A stretch of DNA of 64,000 bases, from positions 1-64,000 of the forward strand of contig CAZMYR010000004.1 of assembly GCA_964570585.1 (NCBI GenBank), in the 5' to 3' direction. Below the pieces are notes generated by a model that saw nothing but the letters and a program-made list of their open reading frames with translations, was not told where the DNA came from and did no database searches. Of this stretch, positions 7,775 to 15,444 are shown piece by piece (within the stretch, counting starts at the first letter, position 1; each line of letters starts with the position of its first letter). The translations under genes were made by a program, and so were the position numbers. Source of the DNA: G020354945 sp964570585. GTDB lineage: Bacteria; Omnitrophota; Gorgyraeia; JABMRG01; JAFGKX01.

Positions 7775-8401
7775 ATGAATATTAGAAAGGATATAAAGGG
7801 CATTATTTTTATAGGTGGTAGTGTTGTAGCTGGGAGAGGCGTTAAAAATAGGTCTTTAGGCTTTGCTTCGATAATTAAAAGAGAACTTAAAATTCCTGTT
7901 TTAATAAAAGGTAAAAGTTATCTTACAAGTGGCGATATTTTGAATATTATACGTAGATATATAATTTATAAACCAGCAGATTATTCTCATATTATATTGT
8001 TAAGCGGTAATAACGATTCTCGACTTGTAGATATTAACACACCTGCTATAAGTGCAGAACAATTTAAACGCAATTTGATAGATATAATTCTTACTTTACA
8101 TGAACATAATAAGGAAATAATAATATGTAATTTACAACCTCTATCTGATGAGCAAATAGCTAAGATTCATCTGCAAATGGCTAAGGCTTTAACCTTAAAA
8201 AATTTTACACCACACACATGGCATAAACAATACAGTGATGCTTGCGAAGAAGTTGCAAAAGAGATGAACGTAGAGTTTATAAATATAAGGGCGCCTTTAG
8301 AGAAAAGCAAAGAAGAGGTGATTGCAGACTATTGTTTAGACCCGAATGCCCTGGGGCATTCTATTGTAGCAAAAACTATTTTAAATAAACTTAAAGCTTA
8401 A
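7775..8401 (+). CDS. SGNH/GDSL-type hydrolase
   Basis: 208 residues. The GDSL blocks are present: IIFIGGSVVAG (block I, nucleophile Ser), HIILLSGNNDSR (block III, GxND) and DPNALGHSIVA (block V, DxxH). These supply the Ser, Asn, Asp and His of an SGNH esterase or lipase. There is no signal peptide, so it is probably cytoplasmic. It is the last small gene of the 5.6-8.4 kb run, 16 bases after the flavoprotein and 11 bases before the HD-GYP gene. Substrate unknown. Confidence 0.8.
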   Translation: MNIRKDIKGIIFIGGSVVAGRGVKNRSLGFASIIKRELKIPVLIKGKSYLTSGDILNIIRRYIIYKPADYSHIILLSGNNDSRLVDINTPAISAEQFKRNLIDIILTLHEHNKEIIICNLQPLSDEQIAKIHLQMAKALTLKNFTPHTWHKQYSDACEEVAKEMNVEFINIRAPLEKSKEEVIADYCLDPNALGHSIVAKTILNKLKA

Positions 8402-8412
8402 ATTTATATTTT

Positions 8413-10518
8413 ATGAGACCGACTCCCTATATAATATATTATTTTAGCACATTCGGCACTTTTATAACATATGTGTTATTAGGTGTTTTTGTTTATTTAA
8501 AAAATCGTTCATCTTTGCTACATAGATATTGTTTGATTTTTAATTTAAGTGTGGCTTTTTGGAGTGTAGGTTTTTTTGTCACTTTATTTCCTGGCCTACC
8601 ACATGATACAGCTCTTTATGTTAGCAGGGCACATCATGCCGTTTCTACTTTCATCCCACCTTTATTCTGTGCGTTTGTATTTTCATTAATAAATATATAT
8701 GAAAAGAGGAAAAAGCTAATAAAATTTGGATTTTTATTTTCAACTTTTCTTTTTATTTCAGCTTTGACCAGTCCCCATTTTACAAAAGATGTTATATCTA
8801 AATTATATTTTCCTTATTGGCCAGTAGGCGGCCCTCTATATTTTTTATTTGTTGTATATTTTTTAATTTTTACAATATATGCACACTGGGAACTTTATAA
8901 GGAATATAGATCTACAAGTAGTGGAAGAAAAAAGAGGCAGATAATTTATTTTTTTATTGGTACAGCTGTAGGTTTTATAGGGGGTCCTACTACATTTTTT
9001 TTAAGTTTTGGTATAGGAGTTTCACCAATATTAGTTTGTTTGGTAACAGTTTATCCTTTTATAACCGCCTATGCTATTGTCCGTTACCGCCTCTTGGACA
9101 TAGAAGTAGTCATCCGTGAAACTGCCATCTTTGCGGGGATATTTGGATTTGCAGTTGGGGCGTTTGTGGTAGTAATGTATATAGGACAAACATATCTTGA
9201 GCCGTATATAAGTGGGCATCCTTTATTTTTCCCGGCGATAGCACTGTTTTTAGTAACAATAGCGGTGCGCCCGATTGAGAAGCTTACCTATAACACAGTT
9301 GGTAAGTTTTTATTTAAAAAGAGGCAAAAATATCAAAAAGCCCTAAAAGATGCAGCAGAGGGTATGGCTACCGTTCGAAAACCAGCCAGGTTATTAGGCC
9401 TTATCACTCACATATTAAGTAAAAACCTAAATCCTGCCAATGTGGCTGTATATATTTTTGATGAAGAGGAGAAAGCCTATTTTCTTAGAGCAGCAAGATA
9501 TCCAAGCAAAATCGACCAAAGAATAGATTTTTCAAGCGAAGAAACAATAATTACCTGGTTAAAGGAAAATAGACAGCCAATTGTCCTTGAGGAGATAGAG
9601 CACTGGTTAAGAGAGGAACAGTTGCGTCCACATAAGGAAGTGCTTACCTCTGATCTTGAAATGATAAAGATGAGGCTTTCATCATTGGGCGCAAGCATAT
9701 GCATACCAAGTTTTTATCATAAAGATGAACTCTTAGGCCTTCTGGTATTGGGAGATAAAAAAACAGGCGACCTATATACTCAGGATGATTTAGAGCTGTT
9801 AAATTCATTAGCAGATGAGGCCGCCTTTGCCATACGAAATTCCATACTCTATAGAAAACTTCAGAAAAAAGCAGATGAAATATCCAAGATTTATGAAAAA
9901 GAACAAACCATGTTTGCTCATGCTGCTACTGCTTTTGCCAATGCCATCGATGCCAGAGACCCATATACCCACGGCCATTCTCAAAGAGTAACCGGTTACT
10001 GCCTGGCTTTAGCAGACCAGATGGAAGAATCCAGATTCGGCGGCAAAGAAAGGTATAAGTGGTTTAAACAAAGATTAAACATAGCCGGGCTCCTGCACGA
10101 CATAGGAAAGATTGCAATTCCGGATAGTATATTGCAAAAGAAAGGAAAGCTTAATGCCGAGGAATGGAAACAGATGAAAGAACACCCTGTTGTTGGCGCT
10201 AAGGTATTAGGTTATGTAAGGGGCTTATGGGATGTTGTCTCTGCTGTAAGGCATCATCATGAAAGATATGACGGAGGGGGCTATCCGGACGGCCTTAAAG
10301 AGGAAAGCATTCCTTTTATGTCAAGGGTAATGGCAGTGGCTGATACATTTGACGCAATGACGTCTAATAGGCCTTACCGAAAAGCGATGACTGCAGAGGT
10401 AACAAAGCAGGAAATAAATAATAATTCAACCACCCAATTTGACCCTTATGTAGTAGGGGCTTTTATGAAAGCATATGCAAAGAGTGCAATTAAGAAGATT
10501 ATGAGGCAGAACCGATGA
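8413..10518 (+). CDS. 7TM-GAF-HD-GYP c-di-GMP phosphodiesterase
   Basis: 701 residues. The N-terminal ~290 residues hold about eight hydrophobic segments of the histidine-kinase 7TM sensory type. A GAF domain follows (about 330-480, ending LADEAAFAIRNSILY), then a linker coiled coil and an HD-GYP domain (about 495-690). The metal and catalytic motifs are intact: HGHSQR, LLHDIGKIAIPD (about 560), KEHPVVG, HHHERYDGGGYPDG (about 613) and ADTFDAMTSNRPYRKA. HD-GYP enzymes hydrolyse c-di-GMP. Its stop overlaps the start of a paralogue (10515), so the two are co-translated. Confidence 0.92.
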   Translation: MRPTPYIIYYFSTFGTFITYVLLGVFVYLKNRSSLLHRYCLIFNLSVAFWSVGFFVTLFPGLPHDTALYVSRAHHAVSTFIPPLFCAFVFSLINIYEKRKKLIKFGFLFSTFLFISALTSPHFTKDVISKLYFPYWPVGGPLYFLFVVYFLIFTIYAHWELYKEYRSTSSGRKKRQIIYFFIGTAVGFIGGPTTFFLSFGIGVSPILVCLVTVYPFITAYAIVRYRLLDIEVVIRETAIFAGIFGFAVGAFVVVMYIGQTYLEPYISGHPLFFPAIALFLVTIAVRPIEKLTYNTVGKFLFKKRQKYQKALKDAAEGMATVRKPARLLGLITHILSKNLNPANVAVYIFDEEEKAYFLRAARYPSKIDQRIDFSSEETIITWLKENRQPIVLEEIEHWLREEQLRPHKEVLTSDLEMIKMRLSSLGASICIPSFYHKDELLGLLVLGDKKTGDLYTQDDLELLNSLADEAAFAIRNSILYRKLQKKADEISKIYEKEQTMFAHAATAFANAIDARDPYTHGHSQRVTGYCLALADQMEESRFGGKERYKWFKQRLNIAGLLHDIGKIAIPDSILQKKGKLNAEEWKQMKEHPVVGAKVLGYVRGLWDVVSAVRHHHERYDGGGYPDGLKEESIPFMSRVMAVADTFDAMTSNRPYRKAMTAEVTKQEINNNSTTQFDPYVVGAFMKAYAKSAIKKIMRQNR

Positions 10519-12629
10519 TGCGAGAAGCCTATGCAATATCTTCGCTGCTTACCATACTCATAACCTTGTTTTTAGGAAGCTTAATATATTTTCGCGGCAG
10601 AGGGGGCAGGGTAGTCAGGTCTTATTTTCTGCTAATGGCCTGTATCGCTTTATGGGCAACTGAAGTTTATAATATGGTTAATGCCTCGTCTGCTGAACAG
10701 GCTTTATTATGGGCGAAATTATTTTTTGTTTCAGCTGCTTTTATACCGGGCTTATATTTTAGATTTGTTATAAAATTGTTAGCAGCTGAGAGAAGATACA
10801 GATTTTTATTACGGCTGGGTTATTTTATATCTGTTTGTTTTGCTCTTTCAGTATTAGGCCCATTTATGTTTGAAGGCACAAATTTAAAATTCGATATTTA
10901 CTGGCCTAAGGCAGGCAATCTCTACTGGTTATACATTGTTTATTTTTTGTCATATCCTGTTCTGGCGCACATAATCGCTTTTGCCAATCGCGACGAAATT
11001 ACGAATTTAGCGAAGAAGCAGTTAATGTATGTATCAATTGCTGCCGTTTTGGGTTTTGGGGGAGGCACATCTACATTTTTGCCTGTATACGGTGTTTTTG
11101 TGCCAAGATTGGGATCAATAGCTATATTTTTAATACCGTTTGCCTGCGCATTTATAGCAGTTGCTACTTATACTGCAAGATTGATGGATACTGAGCTTTT
11201 TAAAAGAAGGGCAGTTATATTTTCATTACTTTATGGTTTGACCGTTGGTATATTTGTCAGTATTGTATTTATCGTACAGAATATCGTTCAATTTAAATAC
11301 GATATTAATAGATTCTTCATACCTGTAGCAGCACTTTTTATCATAACTATTTTTATAAGGCCTATCGAACATATCCTTACCCGCTGGACAGATAAATTTT
11401 TATATCAGAAAAAATACAGTTATCACAGAATATTAGAAGATGCCGGCAAGGGAATGCTTTTTGTAACTAATGTAGATAGATTGCTTAAACTTATTGTAAG
11501 GATGCTTACAAGACATATGAGGGTTACCAATGTAGCAATCTATCTTTATGACAAAGACACCGGTAGCTATAAATGCAGGGCAGTGGGCAGGGAAGAAATA
11601 GAAATACAAAAAGAAATAAAGTCAACCAACGCATTAATAGAATGGTTAAAAGAGAAAAAGACTCCGCTTTTAATCGATGATATAATAAATTGGGTTCAGA
11701 AAGAGGCGATGTTCCCGCACAAGATAGTATTAAAGAGAACCCTCGAGCAATTGAGGGTAACTATACGTTCTTTAAAAGCGGCTTTGTGCGTTCCGGCATT
11801 TATAAGAGGACAGATGATAGGCTTTTTAGTCCTTGGGGATAAACTCTCAGGCGCCGGTTATACCAGAGACGATATAGTCCTTCTTGGCACTTTATCCAAT
11901 TCTGCGGCAATTGCTATTGAGAATGCCCATATGTATGAAGAATTGCATAACAGGATAAAAAGAGTAGCAGATTTATACAAAGAGCAGCATGAGTTATTTA
12001 TAGATACCGCAACAGCATTTTCATACGCCGTAGATTTAAGGGATGCTTATAGCCGCCAGCGCGCCCAGAGGATTATAGAATATTGCATGGTTATTATTAA
12101 AGGTTTAGATAAAATGAATGCCGGATATAGCAATGAACCGGATTTTCTGGAAAATTTAAATATAGCTGCCCTGCTTCAGGATGTGGGAAGAGTAGCTATA
12201 TCCGATTCTATATTAAATAAGAAAGGCCCGCTTACGCCTGAAGAACGCGAAGTGGTAAGGAAACACGTAGACATTGCAGTCACTGTCTTAAAGCCGATAA
12301 AGGAATTAGAGCCAGTTATCAATATCATAAGATACCACCACGAGTTTTATAATGGAAGAGGTTATCCGGAAGGCATAAAAGGTGACGAGATTCCTTTTGC
12401 CTCCCGCATACTCGCCGCAGCCAATGCATATGATGCTATGACGTCTGAGAGGCCTTATCGAAAAGCAATGTCTCATCAGAAGGCAGCAGAGCGTCTTAAG
12501 CAAGGTTCGGGTAAAGATTTTGACCCTATAGTTGTAGAGGGATTATTTGTCGGATTTGAAGGCATTGGCCCCGCAAGGAGGGGAGAGATCAGAACCCCCA
12601 AGGGAGAAGTTCCCCCGGTGCTCTACTAG
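10515..12629 (+). CDS. 7TM-GAF-degenerate HD-GYP protein
   Basis: 704 residues, a paralogue of the preceding gene with the same architecture: 7TM sensor, GAF, coiled coil, HD-GYP. The key residues differ. HGHSQR has become RQRAQR, and the name-giving HD is QD in LLQDVGRVAISD (about residue 555). The KHVDIA His, HHEFYNGRGYPEG and ANAYDAMTSERPYRKA are kept. With the HD pair and upstream His lost, metal binding and c-di-GMP hydrolysis are unlikely; it may be a receptor or a regulator of its active twin (inference). The C-terminus ends in a Gly/Pro/Arg tail (GPARRGEIRTPKGEVPP). Confidence 0.88.
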   Translation: MMREAYAISSLLTILITLFLGSLIYFRGRGGRVVRSYFLLMACIALWATEVYNMVNASSAEQALLWAKLFFVSAAFIPGLYFRFVIKLLAAERRYRFLLRLGYFISVCFALSVLGPFMFEGTNLKFDIYWPKAGNLYWLYIVYFLSYPVLAHIIAFANRDEITNLAKKQLMYVSIAAVLGFGGGTSTFLPVYGVFVPRLGSIAIFLIPFACAFIAVATYTARLMDTELFKRRAVIFSLLYGLTVGIFVSIVFIVQNIVQFKYDINRFFIPVAALFIITIFIRPIEHILTRWTDKFLYQKKYSYHRILEDAGKGMLFVTNVDRLLKLIVRMLTRHMRVTNVAIYLYDKDTGSYKCRAVGREEIEIQKEIKSTNALIEWLKEKKTPLLIDDIINWVQKEAMFPHKIVLKRTLEQLRVTIRSLKAALCVPAFIRGQMIGFLVLGDKLSGAGYTRDDIVLLGTLSNSAAIAIENAHMYEELHNRIKRVADLYKEQHELFIDTATAFSYAVDLRDAYSRQRAQRIIEYCMVIIKGLDKMNAGYSNEPDFLENLNIAALLQDVGRVAISDSILNKKGPLTPEEREVVRKHVDIAVTVLKPIKELEPVINIIRYHHEFYNGRGYPEGIKGDEIPFASRILAAANAYDAMTSERPYRKAMSHQKAAERLKQGSGKDFDPIVVEGLFVGFEGIGPARRGEIRTPKGEVPPVLY

Positions 12630-12650
12630 GTCTTGAATCTTGAATTTTTT

Positions 12651-14249
12651 CTACCCCATCTGTCCCAATTTTAATATTACAGTTGTACCCTTGTTAGGGG
12701 CGCTTTTTATTTCTATATTGCCTTTGTGCTCCTGTATTATACTATGAGCTATTGAAAGTCCTAATCCGGTCCCACCTTCCCTGGCTGAAAAAAAGGGGTC
12801 AAATGCCCTATTGATTTGTTCCTCTATCATGCCACAACCGTTATCTTTAATTTCAACAATTAAACTTTTATTTAGCTTGGTTTTGACTAATAATACCCCA
12901 CCGTTTTTCATTGACTCGATTGCATTTTTAAAAACATTGAAGAATACGTGGCGCAGCTTCTCAGGATCGGCAGAAATTGTCGGATTAAAATTGCCGTAGT
13001 CTTTATTAAGGGTTATTCTATTTTTAACCATCTGTTCGGATAAAAGCATCAATGTATCATTTAATAAATTATGGGCGTTGGTCTTTTTAAAATCTAATTG
13101 TTTCGGCTTGGCGAACTCAAGCAAACTCCCCACTATAGAATTTATCCTTTCAACTTCTGAGCCGACAATCCTGCTAAATTTTTCCCTAAAATTAGCATCG
13201 CTGAATTTTTCGGGTAGATATTCAGTAAAGGTCTTTATTGCAGTAAGGGGATTTCTTATTTCGTGAGCCATACCTGCCGCTAATGTCGCTACAGCTTTCA
13301 TCTTATCAGACTGCTCTAATTGTGCTTTAAATTTTTCAAACTCTTTTTGCATTTGAGCCCGGGCCCCGCTTATATAGAATTTATCTACTAAAGATTGAAT
13401 GCGGTTTTTAACAGGGTTAAACATAATGGCGATGGTTATTGCCGAAGCAATAGTGGCTAAAAGTGATTGATACCCTATGATGTTTTTAAAGATTCTTTCG
13501 GCAAGCATAACCGTTAAAAGATAAATTATGGTTATAAATCCAACCAGAAGCGAATATATTAGAGTCCTTCTTATAACAATTTCGATATCCAGAAGTTTAT
13601 GTTTTAATATCGCATAGGCCAATATCATCGGATATAAAAATATAATATGCTCGCCTAAAGGCTCCAATTGTACACCGTACCATAATGGATATACAGTAGC
13701 TGCGCCTGCAAAACCTATTAATGAGGCTGACAATACGTATTTTATCTGGTTTTTCTTAAGCCTGTCTGCTTTTGGATACGCATTTAACATTAATAAAAAT
13801 GCATACACAACGATTAAGGAATACGTGATTATCCAGAATATATATAATGGGCCGGCATTACCATAATATGCAAAATTTAATTTAGGGCTCACGCCTTTTA
13901 TAAAATAAGGAGAGAAACTTAAGGCCAGAAATATAAAGCTTAAAAAGAAGCAGATGTTTATAATTTTCTTTTTATCATTATTAATTCCTAAAATGCTGGT
14001 TATAAAGTAAAGATAGCAGGAAGGGATAAATACAGCTCCAACATGAAGAAGTTGAGCAGTTAATAAAGCGGTTTTGTAATTTTTGGAAAGATAATGCAAA
14101 AACAAGAATGCACTGAATATAGCCACACATAGATTTAACATAAATAGACTACGGTGGGTATTGCTACGGGGATTTTTATAGAGTATGAATACGCCAAGGC
14201 TCAAGCAGGTAAGTACAGTTAAAGAAGAGCTGATGTAATATGGAATCAT
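12651..14249 (-). CDS. 7TM sensor histidine kinase
   Basis: 532 residues from the ATG at 14249, which follows a TAAGGA site. The frame is open further upstream, but that part is translated from an intergenic repeat and is rejected. The N-terminal ~290 residues are a 7TM sensory region like those of the two HD-GYP proteins opposite. HisKA contains MAHEIRNPLTAIKTF (phospho-accepting His near 329). HATPase_c shows NVFKNAIESM, DNGCGM and GGTGLGLSIAHSII. It is convergent with the HD-GYP gene (21-bp gap). A lone receiver and an XRE-cupin regulator lie upstream on the same strand, suggesting kinase and receiver form a two-component pair. The last codons (KLGQMG) come from the recurrent GGGACAG motif. 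Confidence 0.9.
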   Translation of the reverse strand: MIPYYISSSLTVLTCLSLGVFILYKNPRSNTHRSLFMLNLCVAIFSAFLFLHYLSKNYKTALLTAQLLHVGAVFIPSCYLYFITSILGINNDKKKIINICFFLSFIFLALSFSPYFIKGVSPKLNFAYYGNAGPLYIFWIITYSLIVVYAFLLMLNAYPKADRLKKNQIKYVLSASLIGFAGAATVYPLWYGVQLEPLGEHIIFLYPMILAYAILKHKLLDIEIVIRRTLIYSLLVGFITIIYLLTVMLAERIFKNIIGYQSLLATIASAITIAIMFNPVKNRIQSLVDKFYISGARAQMQKEFEKFKAQLEQSDKMKAVATLAAGMAHEIRNPLTAIKTFTEYLPEKFSDANFREKFSRIVGSEVERINSIVGSLLEFAKPKQLDFKKTNAHNLLNDTLMLLSEQMVKNRITLNKDYGNFNPTISADPEKLRHVFFNVFKNAIESMKNGGVLLVKTKLNKSLIVEIKDNGCGMIEEQINRAFDPFFSAREGGTGLGLSIAHSIIQEHKGNIEIKSAPNKGTTVILKLGQMG

Positions 14250-14256
14250 TATCCTT

Positions 14257-14374
14257 AGGGACGTTTCTAAAATTGTTCGGAGGACGTTTCCAAATTTGTT
14301 CGGGAACCTGTCCCCTGGGACAGGTACCCGATTGAAAATGGGGCAGGTTCCCAAATAAAACCAGAAACGTCCCT
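14257..14374. repeat. Composite palindromic element upstream of histidine kinase
   Basis: Perfect 12-bp outer arms AGGGACGTTTCT (14257-14268) and AGAAACGTCCCT (14363-14374) enclose TTGTTCGG repeats and a central GGGAACCTGTCCC / GGGACAGGTACCC palindrome. It fills the gap between the receiver and kinase genes and can form a long hairpin in either strand. It resembles a small non-autonomous mobile or REP-type element. Confidence 0.8.
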
Positions 14375-14375
14375 G

Positions 14376-14735
14376 CTACAGGGCCTTGCGGACAGATGCT
14401 AAAACAGCAGCCGAATTTATAGGTTTTAATATATAATCCAATGCCCCGAACTTTATTGCTTCGGCAGCTGTTTCGGTAGTTTGATAGCCGGTTATCATAA
14501 TTACGGCTATATCAGAACTAAAGTTTTTTATCTGTTTTAGAATTTCAAGACCGCTCAATTTTGGCATCTTTATATCTAAAAGCACAACTTTTATATCGCG
14601 GTCTTGTTTTAATTTTGCCAGGGCCTGCTCGCCGTCGTTTACAAGTATTGGTTCATAATCTCTTTCAAGGATGAGTCTTAAGGATTCACACACCCCTTCT
14701 TCGTCATCGCATATCAGTACTTTTGGCTTTTCCAT
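14376..14735 (-). CDS. Stand-alone response-regulator receiver (CheY-like)
   Basis: 119 residues from the ATG at 14735, with AAAGGAG eight bases upstream. It is a single receiver domain: VLICDDEEG (acidic pocket), VVLLDIKMPKLSG (phospho-acceptor Asp near 53), IAVIMITGYQ (conserved Thr) and DYILKPI (conserved Lys near 102). There is no output domain, so it acts by protein contact, or the kinase works on several outputs. It lies between the XRE-cupin regulator and the kinase, the latter separated by the palindromic element. Confidence 0.88.
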   Translation of the reverse strand: MEKPKVLICDDEEGVCESLRLILERDYEPILVNDGEQALAKLKQDRDIKVVLLDIKMPKLSGLEILKQIKNFSSDIAVIMITGYQTTETAAEAIKFGALDYILKPINSAAVLASVRKAL

Positions 14736-14746
14736 GTTTTGCTCCT

Positions 14747-15298
14747 TTACAACGCCGGCGGTGTAATTACACACAATGCCCGCGCCGGATTATTTGAAAC
14801 ATTCTTCCAATAATGCGGCAAAGATGCATCAAAATAGAAACTGTCCCATTTGTTCAACGAATAAGTTTTATTATCAACAATTGCTTGCATATTGCCTTCT
14901 AAAATATACAGAAATTTCTCGGTGCCTTTGGAGGATTCCTCCGGAGCTGTTTTTGCGCCCTTTTCTAATTTCAGCATTACTGGCATCATCTTTTTGGAGA
15001 GCATCTTTTTGGTAAGTATATCATATGAGGCCTTATCGTTATGGATGAATACATCGGTTTGCTCTTTTTGAGGCTGAATCTCAACCTTTTTAGATTTTAT
15101 TTCAAAACCGCTGTATAAATCGGATAAGGTAACATCAAGTGCGCGGGCAATGTCATTATGGGATTTTATCGTTCCGGTCATTTTCCCGGTTTCGATACGG
15201 CTTAAAGTGGCCAGAGCTACATCGCTTTTTACAGATAACTCCCTGAGGGTTATCTTTTTTTCTTTCCGGAGCTTTCTTATGGTTTTTCCTATTTCCAT
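14747..15298 (-). CDS. XRE-family HTH + cupin transcriptional regulator
   Basis: 183 residues from the ATG at 15298. An in-frame TTG at 15337 is inside the -35 box, so it is rejected. The N-terminal HTH_3 (IRKLRKEKKITLRELS then LATLSRIETGKM) is followed by a linker and a C-terminal cupin (KFLYILEGNMQAIVDN, then SFYFDASLPHYWKN). Such regulators sense a small ligand with the cupin and often control polyamine, amino-acid or stress genes. It is the first gene of the leftward operon (regulator, receiver, kinase) and is divergent from the beta-propeller gene, with which it shares a promoter region. Confidence 0.88.
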   Translation of the reverse strand: MEIGKTIRKLRKEKKITLRELSVKSDVALATLSRIETGKMTGTIKSHNDIARALDVTLSDLYSGFEIKSKKVEIQPQKEQTDVFIHNDKASYDILTKKMLSKKMMPVMLKLEKGAKTAPEESSKGTEKFLYILEGNMQAIVDNKTYSLNKWDSFYFDASLPHYWKNVSNNPARALCVITPPAL

Positions 15299-15308
15299 TT
15301 CAGTGAAG

Positions 15309-15337
15309 AATCTACCATAAATTTTAGATTTTGTCAA
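15309..15337 (-). promoter_or_regulatory. Promoter of the XRE-receiver-kinase operon
   Basis: On the minus strand: TTGACA (15337-15332), a 17-bp spacer and TAGATT (15314-15309). The predicted start of transcription is only a few bases before the ATG at 15298, and no clear ribosome-binding site is visible, so the message may be nearly leaderless. Confidence 0.6.
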
Positions 15338-15387
15338 TATAAATTTTGCGAAATGTCATATAATTTTGATTTTTTTTATAATTTTTG

Positions 15388-15416
15388 TTGACAAATCATC
15401 AAATTTGTGTTATATG
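15388..15416 (+). promoter_or_regulatory. Promoter of the beta-propeller gene
   Basis: TTGACA (15388-15393), a 17-bp spacer and TATATG (15411-15416). It is followed by a strong AGGAGG site before the ATG at 15445. It is divergent from the regulator promoter 50 bp away, so the XRE protein could control both (inference). Confidence 0.65.
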
Positions 15417-15444
15417 TTTTTCAACGGTTAGGTAGGAGGGGAAA

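Noticed and set aside
14250..14354. Longer N-terminus of the histidine kinase
   Set aside because: It would translate the palindromic element; the ATG at 14249 has a ribosome-binding site and leads straight into the membrane region.
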